This document shows, in pieces, positions 1 through 11,860 of a DNA stretch of 64,000 nt (its first letter is position 1; each line of letters opens with the position of its first letter). Source of the DNA: Isoetes taiwanensis (lineage: Eukaryota > Streptophyta > Lycopodiopsida > Isoetales > Isoetaceae); NCBI GenBank assembly GCA_021234155.1, contig JAJEKV010000005.1, forward strand, positions 8,856,216-8,920,215, given 5' to 3'. Under the pieces are notes generated by a model. The model was not told where the DNA came from. It was given only the letters and a program-made list of their open reading frames with translations, and did not search any database. Both the position numbers and the translations under genes were made by a program.

Positions 1-25
1 CAAAGACTTTCTTGAACCATTCCTC

Positions 26-232
26 ATGCATGTGCTTGCCAAGTCTCCTAAAGGCCCTTATGGCAACCTGAAATCATCAGCAATCAAAAGTTTCGTAGAC
101 TTGTCCAATTCGAAAGTGGACGTTGCTCCCGGAGAGGGAACTAGTAATCTACGCACCGATAAGGAAAGCAAGAATGAACAAATAGTCGCTAAACCGGTTG
201 CTCAAAGTAATCCGGATGATGGCGGAACTTAG
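26..232 (+). other. Open reading frame upstream of the FCP1-like relic, possibly its N-terminal region
   Basis: A 68-codon frame, hydrophilic and rich in Lys, Ser and Asp, without a recognisable domain. It runs in from the window edge and lies about 490 bases before an exon encoding the start of an FCP1-type phosphatase domain on the same strand. Such phosphatases often have a low-complexity N-terminal region, so it may be an upstream exon of the same gene. That link is inference from position only, and no clear splice donor was identified. Confidence 0.2.
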
Positions 233-720
233 GGAATATCCTTGCCCACATTATGGGTGATGCAAGCAACAATAGAGTAGATTCACAAAGTTAACAATGA
301 AATAATTGACAGGGAAACCGAAAATGAAGGCAACGAAAATGGCTCTAGTGATTCACGAGTGTTTGCCAAATCAATAGTAAAATAATGTCGGTTGTGAAGG
401 ACGCAAATGAACTAATAGAAAATAACAATTCTAACAAATGAAGAAGACGAAGATTAAGGGTGGCGGAGGGGGAGAATGACGCCGATGACGGCAAAATAAA
501 CCAAGATGATAGGTATGGCCTTGCCGACGAAATAGCGCCACGCTGCGTGATTTAATTTGTATTACCTTTGAATTAAATCGCGCCAAGCGTGCTTTGATTA
601 TTTTTCGTTGTCAAACTAAATCACGCGGCGCGATTTGGTTATGACTATTTCAAATCACGCTTGGCGTTTGTATTGTTTGTGTTATCGTATCTTGCTGACC
701 GGATACATGTTTGATGTTTC
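233..720. other. Gap between possible upstream exon and FCP1-like exon; short inverted GCG motifs
   Basis: No gene is seen. Between about 540 and 680 the motif AAATCGCGCC / GGCGCGATTT and variants (AAATCACGC, TTGGCG) recur in both orientations, giving a cluster of short inverted repeats. This could be the remnant of a small inverted-repeat transposon. The stretch ends in a plausible acceptor (GTTTCAG at 716-722). Confidence 0.35.
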
Positions 721-1358
721 AGCTTCCATTGCGTTTCTAAGAAGGTTGTGGTGTTCGACCTAAACGGAGTCCTTTGCAAGACTTTTCCGAAAAATAAAGT
801 GGCTAGAGAACAGTTTCATCAGACACCAGTAGAATCAAACACCAAGTGGATCTATCCGCGGCCGCACTTGAAGGAGATGCTAGACGAGGCATTCAGGTTA
901 TTTCGAGTTGGTATTTGGTCATCCATGGAACTAAGGAACATCAAGGATACTTTGGAGGCACCGGGGAAATGTGTAAAATTGGTTGACCCTTTGGGATCAG
1001 AACAAATGTGTGAAGTTCACTAATCCCAAGGATCCAACAGGCAAGCCTATCTTCATCAAACACTTGAGTAACATGATGGACGAACTTGGTATCGAGAATA
1101 AGGATGATATAATCATAGTGGATGATGATGCTCTCAAATGCTTCTACAATCAAACACAGGCCCTGAATCCACCATCTTACGATCCAAAAACTTTGGGGAC
1201 GGATGATTTTCTCGTGAAGTTTGTGTCTATTATGCATAATTTGGCTATGGGGATGACGGGTGGGTGAAGTGTTAGATTCGTACCCAGAACTGGATAGAAC
1301 GGCTGACATGGAACCACACCTTGTTAAATACGTGGAAAAACATGGATTGATCCCTTAA
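721..1358 (+). pseudogene. FCP1/NIF-like HAD-family phosphatase, frameshifted
   Basis: An exon opens after GTTTCAG and reads KKVVVFDLNGVLC; the Asp at 757-759 in DLNGV matches the HAD/FCP1 motif I, where it is the phosphorylated nucleophile. Next come PRPHLKEML and RVGIWSSMELRNI, which match the RPxLxxFL and VGIWSS blocks of plant FCP1-homology proteins. The frame is lost near 960-985. A second frame (983-1267) carries IIIVDDDALKCFYNQTQALNPP, the family's C-terminal acidic block. A further shift near 1262 leads to a tail ending in a stop at 1358. Family members dephosphorylate phosphoserine in proteins such as the polymerase II C-terminal domain. Two frameshifts make this copy a likely pseudogene, though unrecognised introns cannot be ruled out. 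A related relic lies at 9380-10429 on the other strand. Confidence 0.7.
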
Positions 1359-1955
1359 TGTTTTATTGGAATATATGATATTTTTGTATGATATTTGTGC
1401 CATGTATCGATAATTTCGAGTCTGGAATTGCCTCGCAAATAATGCAATTTGTTATTATCAAACCTAATATTATCATCTATTGAGCAAGCAATATTTGTCT
1501 CATCTATGTTAGCAACTTGCTCTTCATTTCTGCATATTTCAATTCGCATATGAAAAGTCACACGTGAATCGCAACCTTATGTTATTTTTGAAGTCCAAAA
1601 AAAAAGATTAAAAAAAACAAAAACCCCCTAGAAGACAATAGCAGGTTGGCGTGATTTTGGAGTTGACATAATCCCAATTTAATTGGATGATGGTTAAATG
1701 GCCATTCTTTTTTGGACACCAATCATCTTATGTTGGCTTGACACTTGTTTAGTAATTGTAATTATAATTAGTTAGTGAAAATTGCTTGTTGACTTCAAAA
1801 TTGTTGACTTACGCTTCACCAAACATGTTGGTCAATGAAAGTCAAACATGTAACAAAGGGGGTGATTCACACTTGTTGACTTGAAAATTGTTGTCTTACA
1901 CAATATGCCTTAACATAATGCATAGAATAGCATAGGTCAAAATTGTTGACTTACG
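1359..1955. other. Intergenic, ending in TTGTTGACTT-rich imperfect repeats
   Basis: No gene seen to about 1780. From about 1785 to 1955 imperfect copies of a module built on TTGTTGACTT, ACCAAACATGTTGGTCAATG and GGTGATTCACACTTG appear. The same modules continue beyond the LINE at 8852-9065, so the LINE landed inside this repeat cluster. Confidence 0.6.
1785..1955. repeat. Left part of an interrupted imperfect repeat cluster
   Basis: Direct reading shows repeated TTGTTGACTT[AC/GA] blocks, then AATATGCCTTAACATAATGCATAGAATAGC. The same blocks in the same order occur at 8852-9065. The last 18 bases (1938-1955) are the left target duplication of the LINE. Confidence 0.7.
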
Positions 1956-2759
1956 GTGAAAATAAGAGACTGGGGATAAGCTTTCGGCAGGAAATTGTCA
2001 AAGATGAACGTTGAGCGCCTTCAGGAGGGCGTCTTGCTTCTTGGTGTTCTCCCATACCCCGATGGATGAGGCTTTGTATGAAGCTGTTCTCCAGGGGTTG
2101 GGGATTACTAACACCCTGGAGGAGAACCAAGAATCTCTAGGAATTGTAGAAAACTTAATTAGATGGGTAATCGAGTCTAGATCCAGGGTTGGCTTCTGCA
2201 GATTCGGGTTCAATACCTTCTTCTTGTGCATCGTGTGCTTTGACAGACCTGGATCTTTGAGAGTGGCTGCTCACAATTCCAGGCCCTATATTGGTCTTGG
2301 TAACAGTTTCGAACGCAATTTATTCACGATGAGTGCACCCTTGGAATTTGGTGTTGAACCAATCTATTACTGGGCAGCCTTCTTTGATCTGCACCCCTCC
2401 CAGCACTTGAGGGACTTAGATGTGGTGGTGTGGAGGTTCCTGGTAGCAAATTAGTATAGGCTAGAGGTCCTTGGGTCGGGTGGGGTTTTTCTTTTCAAGA
2501 GTCAGGGTCAGGTAGGGTCTTTTAGGGTCTTTTAGATTTTGTTCCTCTGGGATTTCCGAGGGTACGGAGTGTCAGGCCCCCGGTCATTCTCTGGATGTTC
2601 TTCTCGGGCGGGGGAAAAATCTATCATTGGCAGTTACTTCTTGAGGCGTAAGGATCTGTAGAGGCAGCTTTCAGAACTGGGTAACGGCATAGGCTTTAGG
2701 TCCTCTGCAATTTTGTGTCGAAGCTTAGCTTGCTCCCTTCCGGTTAGCCTCCGCTCAAG

Positions 2760-4587
2760 ATGAGAACCAAGGCAAGCACATCCAAGTCTAGCAAAGAGGA
2801 TGATGAATGGAACCAAATCTTCTGGATGGACAGCAGACAGGACAAAGGATGGAGTGTTTTGAAGGAATTATATATGGGTTTAGAGATTATCCGGGACCAG
2901 CAGAAAGCAGCTGCATTTTGCATGGGGGTTCATGAGGAAGTCGGAATCTTGGCTTGCAAAGAAAGGCTAAGTGGCATAGATAAAGACTACATGGAAGGCA
3001 GGGCGAATGACAGGGACTGGGTCTGGAATACCTTTGGCTATGTTCAGGAAATGGACAATACTCTGTACAAACTCATAACAAATGAAAACAGGGTCATACT
3101 TGAAAACGGATCGCTGCGGTTTTGAAAATAGCATCTTCGATCTTTCATGGATGAAATGTCACTAAAGTGAAAAATCTGATTATCAAATGGGACGGATTGA
3201 AAGATAGCTCCAACGCTAGTATCAGGTTAATTAAGAGATGGGAAGAGGCAGACGATAATGTTATCGAGAGGCACAGGAAAACTTTTAGACAAGGGCTGGC
3301 CGTGAATCAGCCCCTAGAGGGAGTTTCGACATCTCTAGAGGTCTACCAGCTGAGAAGGAAAAAAACAGCCAAAGCATGCAAGATCAAGGATTCCAATGGG
3401 TTCTTTAACCCGGTGGAGGTGAGCTCGTGTGACTGCGAAAATTGCGAGGAGGTAAAACAGTGACTCAAACATTACCAAAATGAAGGTGGGGGAAAACAAG
3501 ATCACGAATACCATACCAGTGGTGGGCAAGAACGACAAGGTTAAAGGTCCTGATTCTCCCCTTTCCTATAAAAATATTTTAATGAAAGATGTGCCTGCTG
3601 TTCCCACTGTTCCTACTAACAATGTCAGACATGATTCTGGAAAGGGGTTCATCGATTTATTTGGGGTACCGCATAACAACTCTGCGGTGACATCTTCTCC
3701 AAGAAGGTTATTTTAGTCCATTTCCCGGAAATGCCCTTCTCGTGAGGAAGTCAAGAATTGATCACTAAAACTCAAAGACATTCCTATCCTCTCGATCCTC
3801 AAGCTTGACAATAAAACATTCCAGATTGTTTTCAGAGATGAAATTTGTGTTGGCTATATTCTCAGAAGAAAGTTAGACACGATTGCCAATGCTCCCTTCT
3901 ATTTGATGAGATGGAATTCCGATTTCATTCCAGGTATGGATAAGGATATCAGGATGACTACCTGGATATCCTTCTCCAATTTGCCCCCTGTTTTCTGGAC
4001 CAAATCTCACCCACTCGGCTCGTGCAACCCTTGGGGATGTGATTGAGATCAATATTCCCCAAACCAATTACCCGTCAGTCTGTGTTTCCAAAAGAATTAT
4101 TTCGGATCAAATGCGGTATAAAAAAACAAGAGTCAGGGAGAATGAGTTTTTGGATATCACGTTATCTTATTCTAAAAGGCCGGTCCTGTCTACTACAGCT
4201 AAAGAGAACAATCCTCAAAAGAACATTAGGCAGATCTGGGTCCCTAAAACTACAATCAGCGAGGACAGGCAGGAAGTTCAGAATTTTGAACCTAAGACTA
4301 ATGTTCAGGACCAGAATATGGAACAATTTACTCTAACCAGAGCTAAAGACCATGGTTATAATCAAGAGTTTCCTGAAATCGAGCTCAATAATAATATGGT
4401 TTTTTTGTTTAAAAACGCTAATTTGTCGGTGAAGATTGATACAGGGAACATGGTCTTCACCCTAAAAGAAGACCCTAATCCTGAGTTTAATAAGGAAGAG
4501 GAAGAGATTCAGCACACTCTTGAAGAGGTCATGGATTTAGAGGACAATTGCTGGAAGATGGTTGACAAAAAAGGAAGGGGGGGGTAA
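2760..4587 (+). pseudogene. LINE ORF1 (gag-like) region, broken into several frames
   Basis: Pieces at 2760-3125, 3167-3463, 3480-3716 and 4039-4587 together make a hydrophilic, Lys/Glu-rich nucleic-acid-binding type protein. An intervening frame near 3760-4030 reads like the DUF4283 region of plant LINE gag proteins, including a segment resembling W.SFSNLPPVFW. A Cys cluster (CDCENC) occurs near 3440. In L1 elements this protein coats the RNA in the ribonucleoprotein. Stops and frameshifts separate the pieces, so no intact product is expected. Assignment rests on position before the reverse transcriptase and on the DUF4283-like block. Confidence 0.6.
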
Positions 4588-4713
4588 GAAAAACTTTATA
4601 TGGGTCCCAGTAGAGCTAGCCCCAGAAACAATCCATCCTTGCCCGAGAGGATGTAGGTAAGTACAAAATCTAATGGATAGAGACCTTAGTCAGATCACCT
4701 GAATCTCCGTGGG

Positions 4714-6817
4714 TTGAATAGTACTATCAAAAGGAAAGGCTTAAGGTATGTCTTCATTCCCTCAAACCTGATTTTCGTTTATCTGAAGCATAAGATTCAT
4801 GACCTTGACCACGCAATAATATTATCGGTGGGACTCTCCCTTATGGTTTCAAACATATGGTCAATCCCACCAATGACTCCTCGGGTGGGATTGCTATTGC
4901 TTGGAATAATTACTTGGATATTTCCAATACTTATATGGTCAATGGAAGAAATGGTAGATGGCAGATTCTTTTATGTACTTTAATTAAAATTAGAATAGCT
5001 CTTGTTAACATTTATGCATATAATGATCCAAGGGAGAGAGTGGAAATCGAAATGAGGTCAAGAATAGCTTAGATAATTTAGAGTTTGATGAATGTATTTT
5101 AGGTGGTGATATTAATATGGTTACTAACAGTTTTATGAAAAATAAGAATTACAGACCTTTAGGTAAGAAGGAAAAAGAGGCGTGGTCGAAACTGATTGAG
5201 GGGAACAATCTTACGCTTGCTAGAACCAAGGCAAATTCCTACAGCTGGACGGGTAAAAGGGTGGATCCCACTCTGTGTTTGCATGATAGATTTTATCTCT
5301 CTGAGAACTTATGGAATAACAGTAATAGAGTGAACAACCTAGAGGGGTACACCCCGTGTCTGACCACTATCCCCAGCAGCTCAGGATCATGGCTAAGGAC
5401 TCTATCAAAAGAAGGAAGACCTACTTCAAGCTCAACACTAGCCTTCTGGATCATGAGGAGTTTAGCACAAGATTTCAGCATCCTGGCTAAATATCCCAGA
5501 CCCACAGGGAGGAACCGGGCTGGATGCACCGGTGGGTCAAGGTGGCCAAAGCCACCAAAAAATTGGCTTAAGGTCCGGGGTAGGATAGTGCACCTTGAGA
5601 AAACTATCCACCTTCTAACCCCCGAGAGAGAGTCTTACAAACGCCTCGGGAAGAAGATAAGGAAGATATTAGTGCGTAAATTGAGAAGGAAGAGATTAGA
5701 ATTGCAGAGGGTTGGAGACTTAAGGCAAAAGTTAAGGAAATTAAAGAAGATGAAAGGGGTAGCTCCAAGTTCTTTTTTGCCAAAGCCAAGGGGAGGGTGA
5801 AAAGAAACCATATTTTCAAATTAGAGCTGGAGAGGAGGACATCAATCGGGAGAATCGATTAAAACTGCAGCAAAGGATCACTTCAAAAACATCATGGGAA
5901 CTAACAGAGATGGTCAGCCCGGGGATATGGACAGGTTCATTAATATGCAAAGAAAGGTTTTCCAAGAGGAGAATTTGAGCATTGAGAAGCCTTTCTCCAG
6001 TGAAGAACTCTACTCTATTGCAAAGGAAATGGAAAAAGGCAAGAGCCCGGGACCTGATGGGCTTCCTGTGGAATTTTTTATTAAGGTGTGGCCTATGATT
6101 GGGGAAGATATCACATGCCTGGCCAATGAATTTAGGGTCTCTAAATGCCTGGATGCAAGAATAAACACCAGTCTTATTACCCTCATTCCTAAAACAGATG
6201 TTCCTGCAACTTTTTCGGACTATAGACCAATCTCTTTGTCAAATGTGATCTACAAGCTAATATCAGGTACTATAGCCAGGAGACTGAAGACAATCCTGGA
6301 AAGGATTATCAGTACGTCCCAAGCAGCTTACCTGAAGGACAGATTCATTCTAGATAATGTTGTCACTGCTATATTGGGTCTTCATTGGGCCAAAGAATCT
6401 CACCAAGATGTCGCCCTTATCAAATTGGATATAACCAAGGCTTTCACTTCGGTTAGTTGGAATTTTCTTTTCAAATGTTGCTATGCCTTAGGGTTCTCAA
6501 ACGAGGTCATCCTTCTCTTCAAAGCCATTCCTGTCTAACCTCGGTCCTCGGTTTTGATTAATGGGGAGTGTGGCCCATTCTTTCCCCTTGAAAGAGGGGT
6601 AAAGCAAGGATGCCCCCTAGCCCCTTTTCTTTTTCTCATTATCATGGAAAGCCTCCATAGCAAATTGGAGGAAGCCAAGACTACTAACCTGATTCAAGGG
6701 CTTACCCTGCCAGGAAGTGGGCAATTGGATCAGATTTTGAATGGACATTTTGCAGATGACACATTCTTGCTGGTTTCGATGGATAATAGATCTCGATTAA
6801 CACTCAAGCAATCCTAG
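4714..6817 (+). pseudogene. LINE ORF2: endonuclease remnant and reverse transcriptase
   Basis: The 4714-5430 stretch matches the endonuclease only patchily (SGGIAIAWNNYLDI, GGDINMV). The RT is clear from 5894: KSPGPDGLP, LITLIPKTDVP, YRPISLSNVIYK, then motif A KLDITKAF. After a frame break near 6538 come motif B (RGVKQGCPLAP) and motif C (FADDT) up to 6817. These are hallmark L1 reverse transcriptase blocks; the enzyme copies LINE RNA at a nicked target. Motif A reads KAFTSV where the family usually has KAFDSV. Several frameshifts and stops make it non-functional. Confidence 0.85.
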
Positions 6818-7506
6818 AGGAGTTTGGGGAAGTATCGGGGCTGCAAGATAAATCCTATGAAGTCGAAAAATTGTAGCTAAGGATCAGGTAAAAGGGGAGC
6901 AAACGGCTGCTCTCATGGGCTGTAAGTACATTTTACCAACCAATTCATCTAAAATCTTGGGTATTCCGATGGTTATGAAGGGCAGCCCATCAGATATTTG
7001 GAATGATATAATTGAGAAGTTTCAGAGGAAGGTGGACAGTCTTAATTCCAAGTATATTTCCAAGCGAGGGGATTCGCAATTATAGCCAACTTTGTGATCT
7101 CCTCTTCTCATGTTTACCAGTCCTCTGTTATTTTAGCTCCAAAAAAGTTTCCTCCAAGCTTCGAGTATTATAGGCGATTTATCTCCTCCTCCGCCAAAAC
7201 AAGAGATCTTTGGATTCCTTGCTATGAAGGAATGCTGCAAGACCAAGAAAAATGGGGGTTAGGTGTGATCAATATAGAGAAACAGGGTATAGCTCTTGCA
7301 GCCCAAATATTTCTACAAGGCTGCCTACAAACCGTGATTAACCATCCCGTTTCTACTATTATCGCATTATCCGGGTAAGTGCACCTCTTATGGATGGAGG
7401 AATCTCGAATTAATCTACCCCATTCTATCTATTTTCCCTTCTTGGTCCCCAAATCCACCCCCGGCCTTTAAGAAGTGGATCAAGGCCTGGGATCGGGATT
7501 AAAGGG

Positions 7507-8319
7507 ATGTACACTTGGAAAGAAGGGTTGTCTATGGATCAATCCATATTTTGGAACCCAGCCCTCCTTACTAACAATTCCTCTTTATGCCTTGCCTGCC
7601 ACTTCCCTGAACAAGCCAGATTCTGGACTTCCAAAGGCATCTGTACGATCAGGGACATGTTCAATGATCAAGGAATTATCCCCTACAGGGACTCAAAGCT
7701 CTCAGGAGAAGGGGATTCTGAAATGCTGTACAATAATATATGCTCAATGCTTACCCAAGGCATCTGGATAGAAGAGGCTAATAACTGGCAACATAAGGGG
7801 AAAGCTGACTTCAAAGTAAAAAATGCATACAGATTTCTTATGAAGGATCAGGCCATGACTTTGCATCTTAACTGGCAAATTGGGAAGGAAAGGTGTGCTA
7901 GGAATCTAAAGTTCTTGTGGTCCAGCCCTATCCCCCCCAAGATTAAATCATTCATGTGGCAGTTGTGGCATAGAGCTCTAGCTACAAACAGCAAAAGATA
8001 TAGGATTCAGATGACAGACTCAGACATTTGTCCCAGATGTTTGTCTCATAAGGAAGATGAGGACCATCTCTTTAGGAACTGCCTGTGGTCAGAATGGATC
8101 TTGGAGCTTGCTTCAAATCTGATAGGCACTGACCTTATCTCCCTAAGCTCTACAGATTTCTTTATGCCTGAGCAACCTACGGACTGGAAGGTTTATATTA
8201 TCCTTTGGAGAATATGGAAAGGAAGGAATGAGTTCATCTTCAACGATGACATCATCCACCCGGAAGCTGTTATTAAACAAATTGAATATGATATTAGATG
8301 GATAAATGCAGCAGGTTAA
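7507..8319 (+). pseudogene. LINE ORF2 C-terminus with zf-RVT domain
   Basis: A 270-codon open stretch contains FKVKNAYRFL, then FLWSSPIPPKIKSFMWQLWHRAL and a zinc-binding CPRC...EDEDHLFRNC block. This is the zf-RVT domain at the end of plant L1 ORF2 proteins. It is followed by a typical IILWRIWKGRNEFIF segment. It is the longest undamaged part of this LINE but is separated from the RT by stops. About 500 bases of 3' region then lead to the A-tract. Confidence 0.85.
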
Positions 8320-8851
8320 CTTTTCATGTAATGATCCTTATTAAGTTTTGGTGCTGTGCAGGGATTATATTCATGTTGATGCGTAAACTTAAGTGGAAAA
8401 GGATGGACGAGCAAGCGAATAATGAATGGGTGAAGGTTTTTGGGCCTCCGAACCCGGAAGAGCACAATATACTATGCTTCTGTGGATGTTGTTGTGATCA
8501 AGATTATGATGCCCGCAGAGGCATGATCTGTGAAGCCAAGGATAGCAAGTGGCGTTTTAACATGGCGATGGCGGAATCCTGCATCTGTATTTTCTGTACT
8601 CTCTCAATGATGGTTAGAGGCAGAGGTCGTAAAAGGGGGAATCTGAATCTTAAATCCCACTTCTAGCTTCATTTATCTCATCCCTGGACAATCTCCTATC
8701 AGCTGTTGTGAACCTAATGTATTTGGCTGGGCTTTTTTCTCTGATTATCCTTTTAAGCCGAATAACTATACGGGTTATACTTCCCTGTAAAAAGTAGTTT
8801 TGTAATTATACTTCTATAAATATACTTATAAGCCTTCAATTAAAAAAAAAA

Positions 8852-9379
8852 CAAAATTGTTGACTTACGCTTTACCAAATGCTTGGGGGTGATTCACACT
8901 TGTTGACTTGAAAATTGTTGACTCACGCTTTACCAAACATGTTGGTCAATGAAAGTCAAACTTTAGCTTAGGGGTGAAAATTGTTGACTTACACAATATG
9001 CCTTAACATAATGCATAGAATAGCATAGGTCAAAATTGCATAGGTACACAATATGCCTTAACATAATCCATTCATTTGTTGATTTGGCAATTGTTGATTT
9101 GGTAACATGTGGAACATTGAATGAATGTGGGATATTTGAGGCCATTACTAAAAAAAGGGGTGGATGAGGATTACATTTTGAAAGGTCATGACACTCTGGC
9201 CTGTAACTGAAGATTACAAGCCAGAGAGCCATAGCCTTTCATCATCTAATCTCTATCCACACTCTTCAATGAAGCAGCAAAAAACTATTTATATATGCGC
9301 ACGAATTTTGTAATATATGCATGTGGGATATTGCTAACTTTGTGTTAGGTTTGTGCTAATTTTGGGGTTGCTGTTTTGA
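8852..9379. repeat. Right part of interrupted repeat cluster, then intergenic DNA
   Basis: 8852-8869 is the right LINE target duplication. 8862-9065 repeats the TTGTTGACTT, CATGTTGGTCAATG and ACACAATATGCCTTAACATAATGCATAG modules of 1785-1955. After that no gene or clear structure is seen up to the relic on the minus strand. Confidence 0.65.
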
Positions 9380-10429
9380 TCATATGGGATATTTTGTGGC
9401 CAAAGCATGCGGGATATTTGAGCCTATTATAACGGGAACTGCATAAAATGTTTGTGGTGTTGGTAAATACCAAATTACAATAAAAAAGGGATCTAATATT
9501 AAAAAAACATACAACAGTTCCATGGTCTTTAGTACCTCCAACACTTTTGTGCTTTTCTCATCATACTGATTTCGAAAATGCACAGACCTCTGTACATAAG
9601 CAATTACGTTCACTTCTATTATTAGCTTCTCCAAGTAAGGTACTATAGTCTTCAACAGGTAATCACTGTCATTTATGTCAGGCATGAAGGACCTTGGTGT
9701 GATACAGGAATCTGCATTATTCTTAAAATTCACGTACCTGTAAGGATCAATCAGCAAAGTTGTCCTCATGCTAAATTCTGGACATTTCTCATAAACTTTT
9801 GTGAGTTTTTTGATGTAGCAAGAAGTTCCTCCATTCATTTTCAAAGGATGCACCATCCATTTGAAAAGAAACTTATCCACTAAGGACTGAGGAATGAAAG
9901 ACCTCAGGCAGCTAATCACTGAGTGATTGGAAGATCATATACCAACAGCAAAATATTCGGTGACGGAATGCATGAACTGCACTGCCCCTGGCCTGACAGC
10001 AAGAACCTCTTTTCTTGATGGAAGAAGTTGGACACCTTCCATCACATCAGGTACTGCTTTAGCCTTTTTGAAAACCTTGTACAGGAAATCCTCTGGCTTA
10101 ATAACCAAAAGCTTCTTGCCAACAACACTAGCACTGTGCAATGATAACTATTAGAGAAATTATATCAGTACAACAGGCAGAAAGAAACACACTAGAATCA
10201 CCTTAGTTTCTTAGTTATTGATTTGGATGGAGCTCGTTTGCTGGAGAAAACCTGCTTGAAATTATTTTTAGAAGGAGATTCTCCAACTGATGCCAAATCA
10301 ATTTCTTCCTCTGTGATTGTCTTCTCCACAATATCAGCACGTTTGTCCAAATTGGAAACATAATCATCTATATTCTTCAACACTGCTTCACATTCTTCAT
10401 CTATTACTTGCACAGCATTGTTTTCAATT
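9380..10429 (-). pseudogene. FCP1/NIF-like phosphatase relic with lost catalytic residues
   Basis: Two exons fit by phase. Exon 10429-10202 follows TTTCTAACAG and ends at a GTGATT donor; after a 68-base intron the next exon starts at 10133 after CACAG, and the split Ser codon joins in frame. The second exon reads KKLLVIKPEDFLYKV, then VLAVRPGAVQFMHSVTEYFAVGI. A TGA at 9937-9935 stands where relatives have the Trp of VGIWSS. It continues with TTLLIDPYRYVNF, an IDDSPYK-like block, and a C-terminal DYLLKTIVPYLEKL. The motif I nucleophile Asp is Lys here, so even readthrough would not give an active phosphatase. Homologous to the relic at 721-1358 but on the opposite strand. Confidence 0.65.
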
Positions 10430-10789
10430 CTGTTAGAAATGTCAACTACAGATCAGTTTGAAATATCCAAACTTGAGCCTGCATCATTCAAATTATCAAA
10501 CTAAATAAGTACTTATAGAAGAAAAATCCAAAGTAGTTATACTTCACAAGAATAACTTACTTTTCAGTCTTTTACAACTATTACTTTGTTCAGCATTGTC
10601 TCTCTTCAAGTTTGGGCTTGTGGAAGATAATAAAGTGCAATCTTCAATGGATTGCATAATTATATCAGGCTCAATGATGGATCTTGACTCTTTTCAATGG
10701 ACTGCACTGCACTATAATTGGGGGCAGATTCCATTGCAGATCTACATGGAAGTCAAATGGACCTGAACCAATTATGAGGCATCTGGCTC

Positions 10790-11860
10790 TCACAAGAGGG
10801 ACAAGTTGATCTCTTTGAGAAACATATGTAAGCGCAAATTGGATGAAAAGTGTGAATGTGCAACAATGGCTGAGACACAAAGTGGGTCATAGGCATATGT
10901 ACAGAAAGAACAACTGTGTAATCTTGCAAATGCTACGGTAGAGCATTTTGGATGTTGCAAAAATGGAAGGTTGAGTTGCAGTCCAGACATCTTATTTTGA
11001 GATGAAGCTATTTCTTTCTCCAGCCTTGGTTGGAGTCTATGTTCTTCGTCTTCTGCCTGTTTAAAAATAAAAAGAATGATGAAGCAGAAAGAAAAAGTAT
11101 TGAGCACTAAGTAATTGCAAAGGTCATTAGCAATTACCCCTTTGTGAATTTCCTCCATACTCTTGTATGCTGTTGTCGCCTCCAAAAGTTCCTTTTCCTT
11201 GGAAACCAGCATTGACGACAAGAATGTAATGACACTGGAGTGCTCACACCTGGCCTTTGCTGCTTCAATTTGCTGTTTTGCAGCATCCACCTCGTAACTG
11301 CACTTCTTCCACAACTTCCTTTTTTCCTTCATTTCATTGGCTGCACTTTTAACTCTAACATTCAAGTCATCCTTCTGCTTATCTAACTTAGCAATCAAGG
11401 AGTTGATGACAAAATAGTCCACTACACAACCAACAACGTTTGTATGAGGAAATAAGGACTCATACTCATCTTCTTTCTCAACCTTACTTGTAACATTTTT
11501 CTTCGTTTTAACCACAAATGACTGCCAGTTAATCTTTTGTCCTCTCACATGCAAAGTGAATGCCCGTGCAAAAAACTTCCCAATCTCTCCAACACAAACA
11601 TCAGTTCTTTGGTAACATCTTCTGTAGATGTTCATAAACTGATCCACAAATAGTGGATTCGTTCGACTAGACTTATAAATTTGCTTGGTACTCACCAGTT
11701 TTATACAGCCAAATATTTTGCTTATCTCATCTTCAGCCACATCTGCCTTTCTTACATCTGAAGAGGTCATGCCCTCAGAAGGCAACACAGATGTGTCAAA
11801 CATCCTCCTTGCTTCCTCTTCGTTTATGGTCACTTTAGGTTGAGTTTTCTTTGTTGCCAT
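10790..11860 (-). CDS. Coiled-coil protein of unknown function, possibly the upstream part of the FCP1-like gene
   Basis: A 356-codon frame begins MATKKTQPKVTINEEEARRM. Residues about 150-260 are charged and heptad-like (LIAKLDKQKDDLNVRV, KELLEATTAYKSMEEI), indicating a coiled coil. An in-frame intron is likely at 11137-11057: 81 bases, donor GGG/GTAATT, acceptor AAACAG. Removing it joins SMEEIHKG to AEDEEHRL. Near residue 310 a CSFC...YDPLC cluster resembles the start of a zinc finger but lacks later cysteines. The same-strand FCP1-like exons start about 360 bases downstream, so both could be one gene. I do not recognise the family. The tail after about 10850 may be frameshifted. Confidence 0.45.
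   Translation of the reverse strand: MATKKTQPKVTINEEEARRMFDTSVLPSEGMTSSDVRKADVAEDEISKIFGCIKLVSTKQIYKSSRTNPLFVDQFMNIYRRCYQRTDVCVGEIGKFFARAFTLHVRGQKINWQSFVVKTKKNVTSKVEKEDEYESLFPHTNVVGCVVDYFVINSLIAKLDKQKDDLNVRVKSAANEMKEKRKLWKKCSYEVDAAKQQIEAAKARCEHSSVITFLSSMLVSKEKELLEATTAYKSMEEIHKGVIANDLCNYLVLNTFSFCFIILFIFKQAEDEEHRLQPRLEKEIASSQNKMSGLQLNLPFLQHPKCSTVAFARLHSCSFCTYAYDPLCVSAIVAHSHFSSNLRLHMFLKEINLSLL

Larger units (their letters stand above)
1956..8851 (+). mobile_element. L1-type LINE retrotransposon, near full length, decayed
   Basis: The element is bounded by an exact 18-bp duplication, CAAAATTGTTGACTTACG, at 1938-1955 and 8852-8869, and ends in an A-tract at 8842-8851. At about 6.9 kb it has the size and order of a plant L1: a gag-like ORF1 region, endonuclease remnants, reverse transcriptase and a C-terminal zf-RVT domain. 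Frames are interrupted many times, so it is inactive. The 18-bp duplication is still exact, so the insertion is only moderately old. Orientation is plus. Confidence 0.9.
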
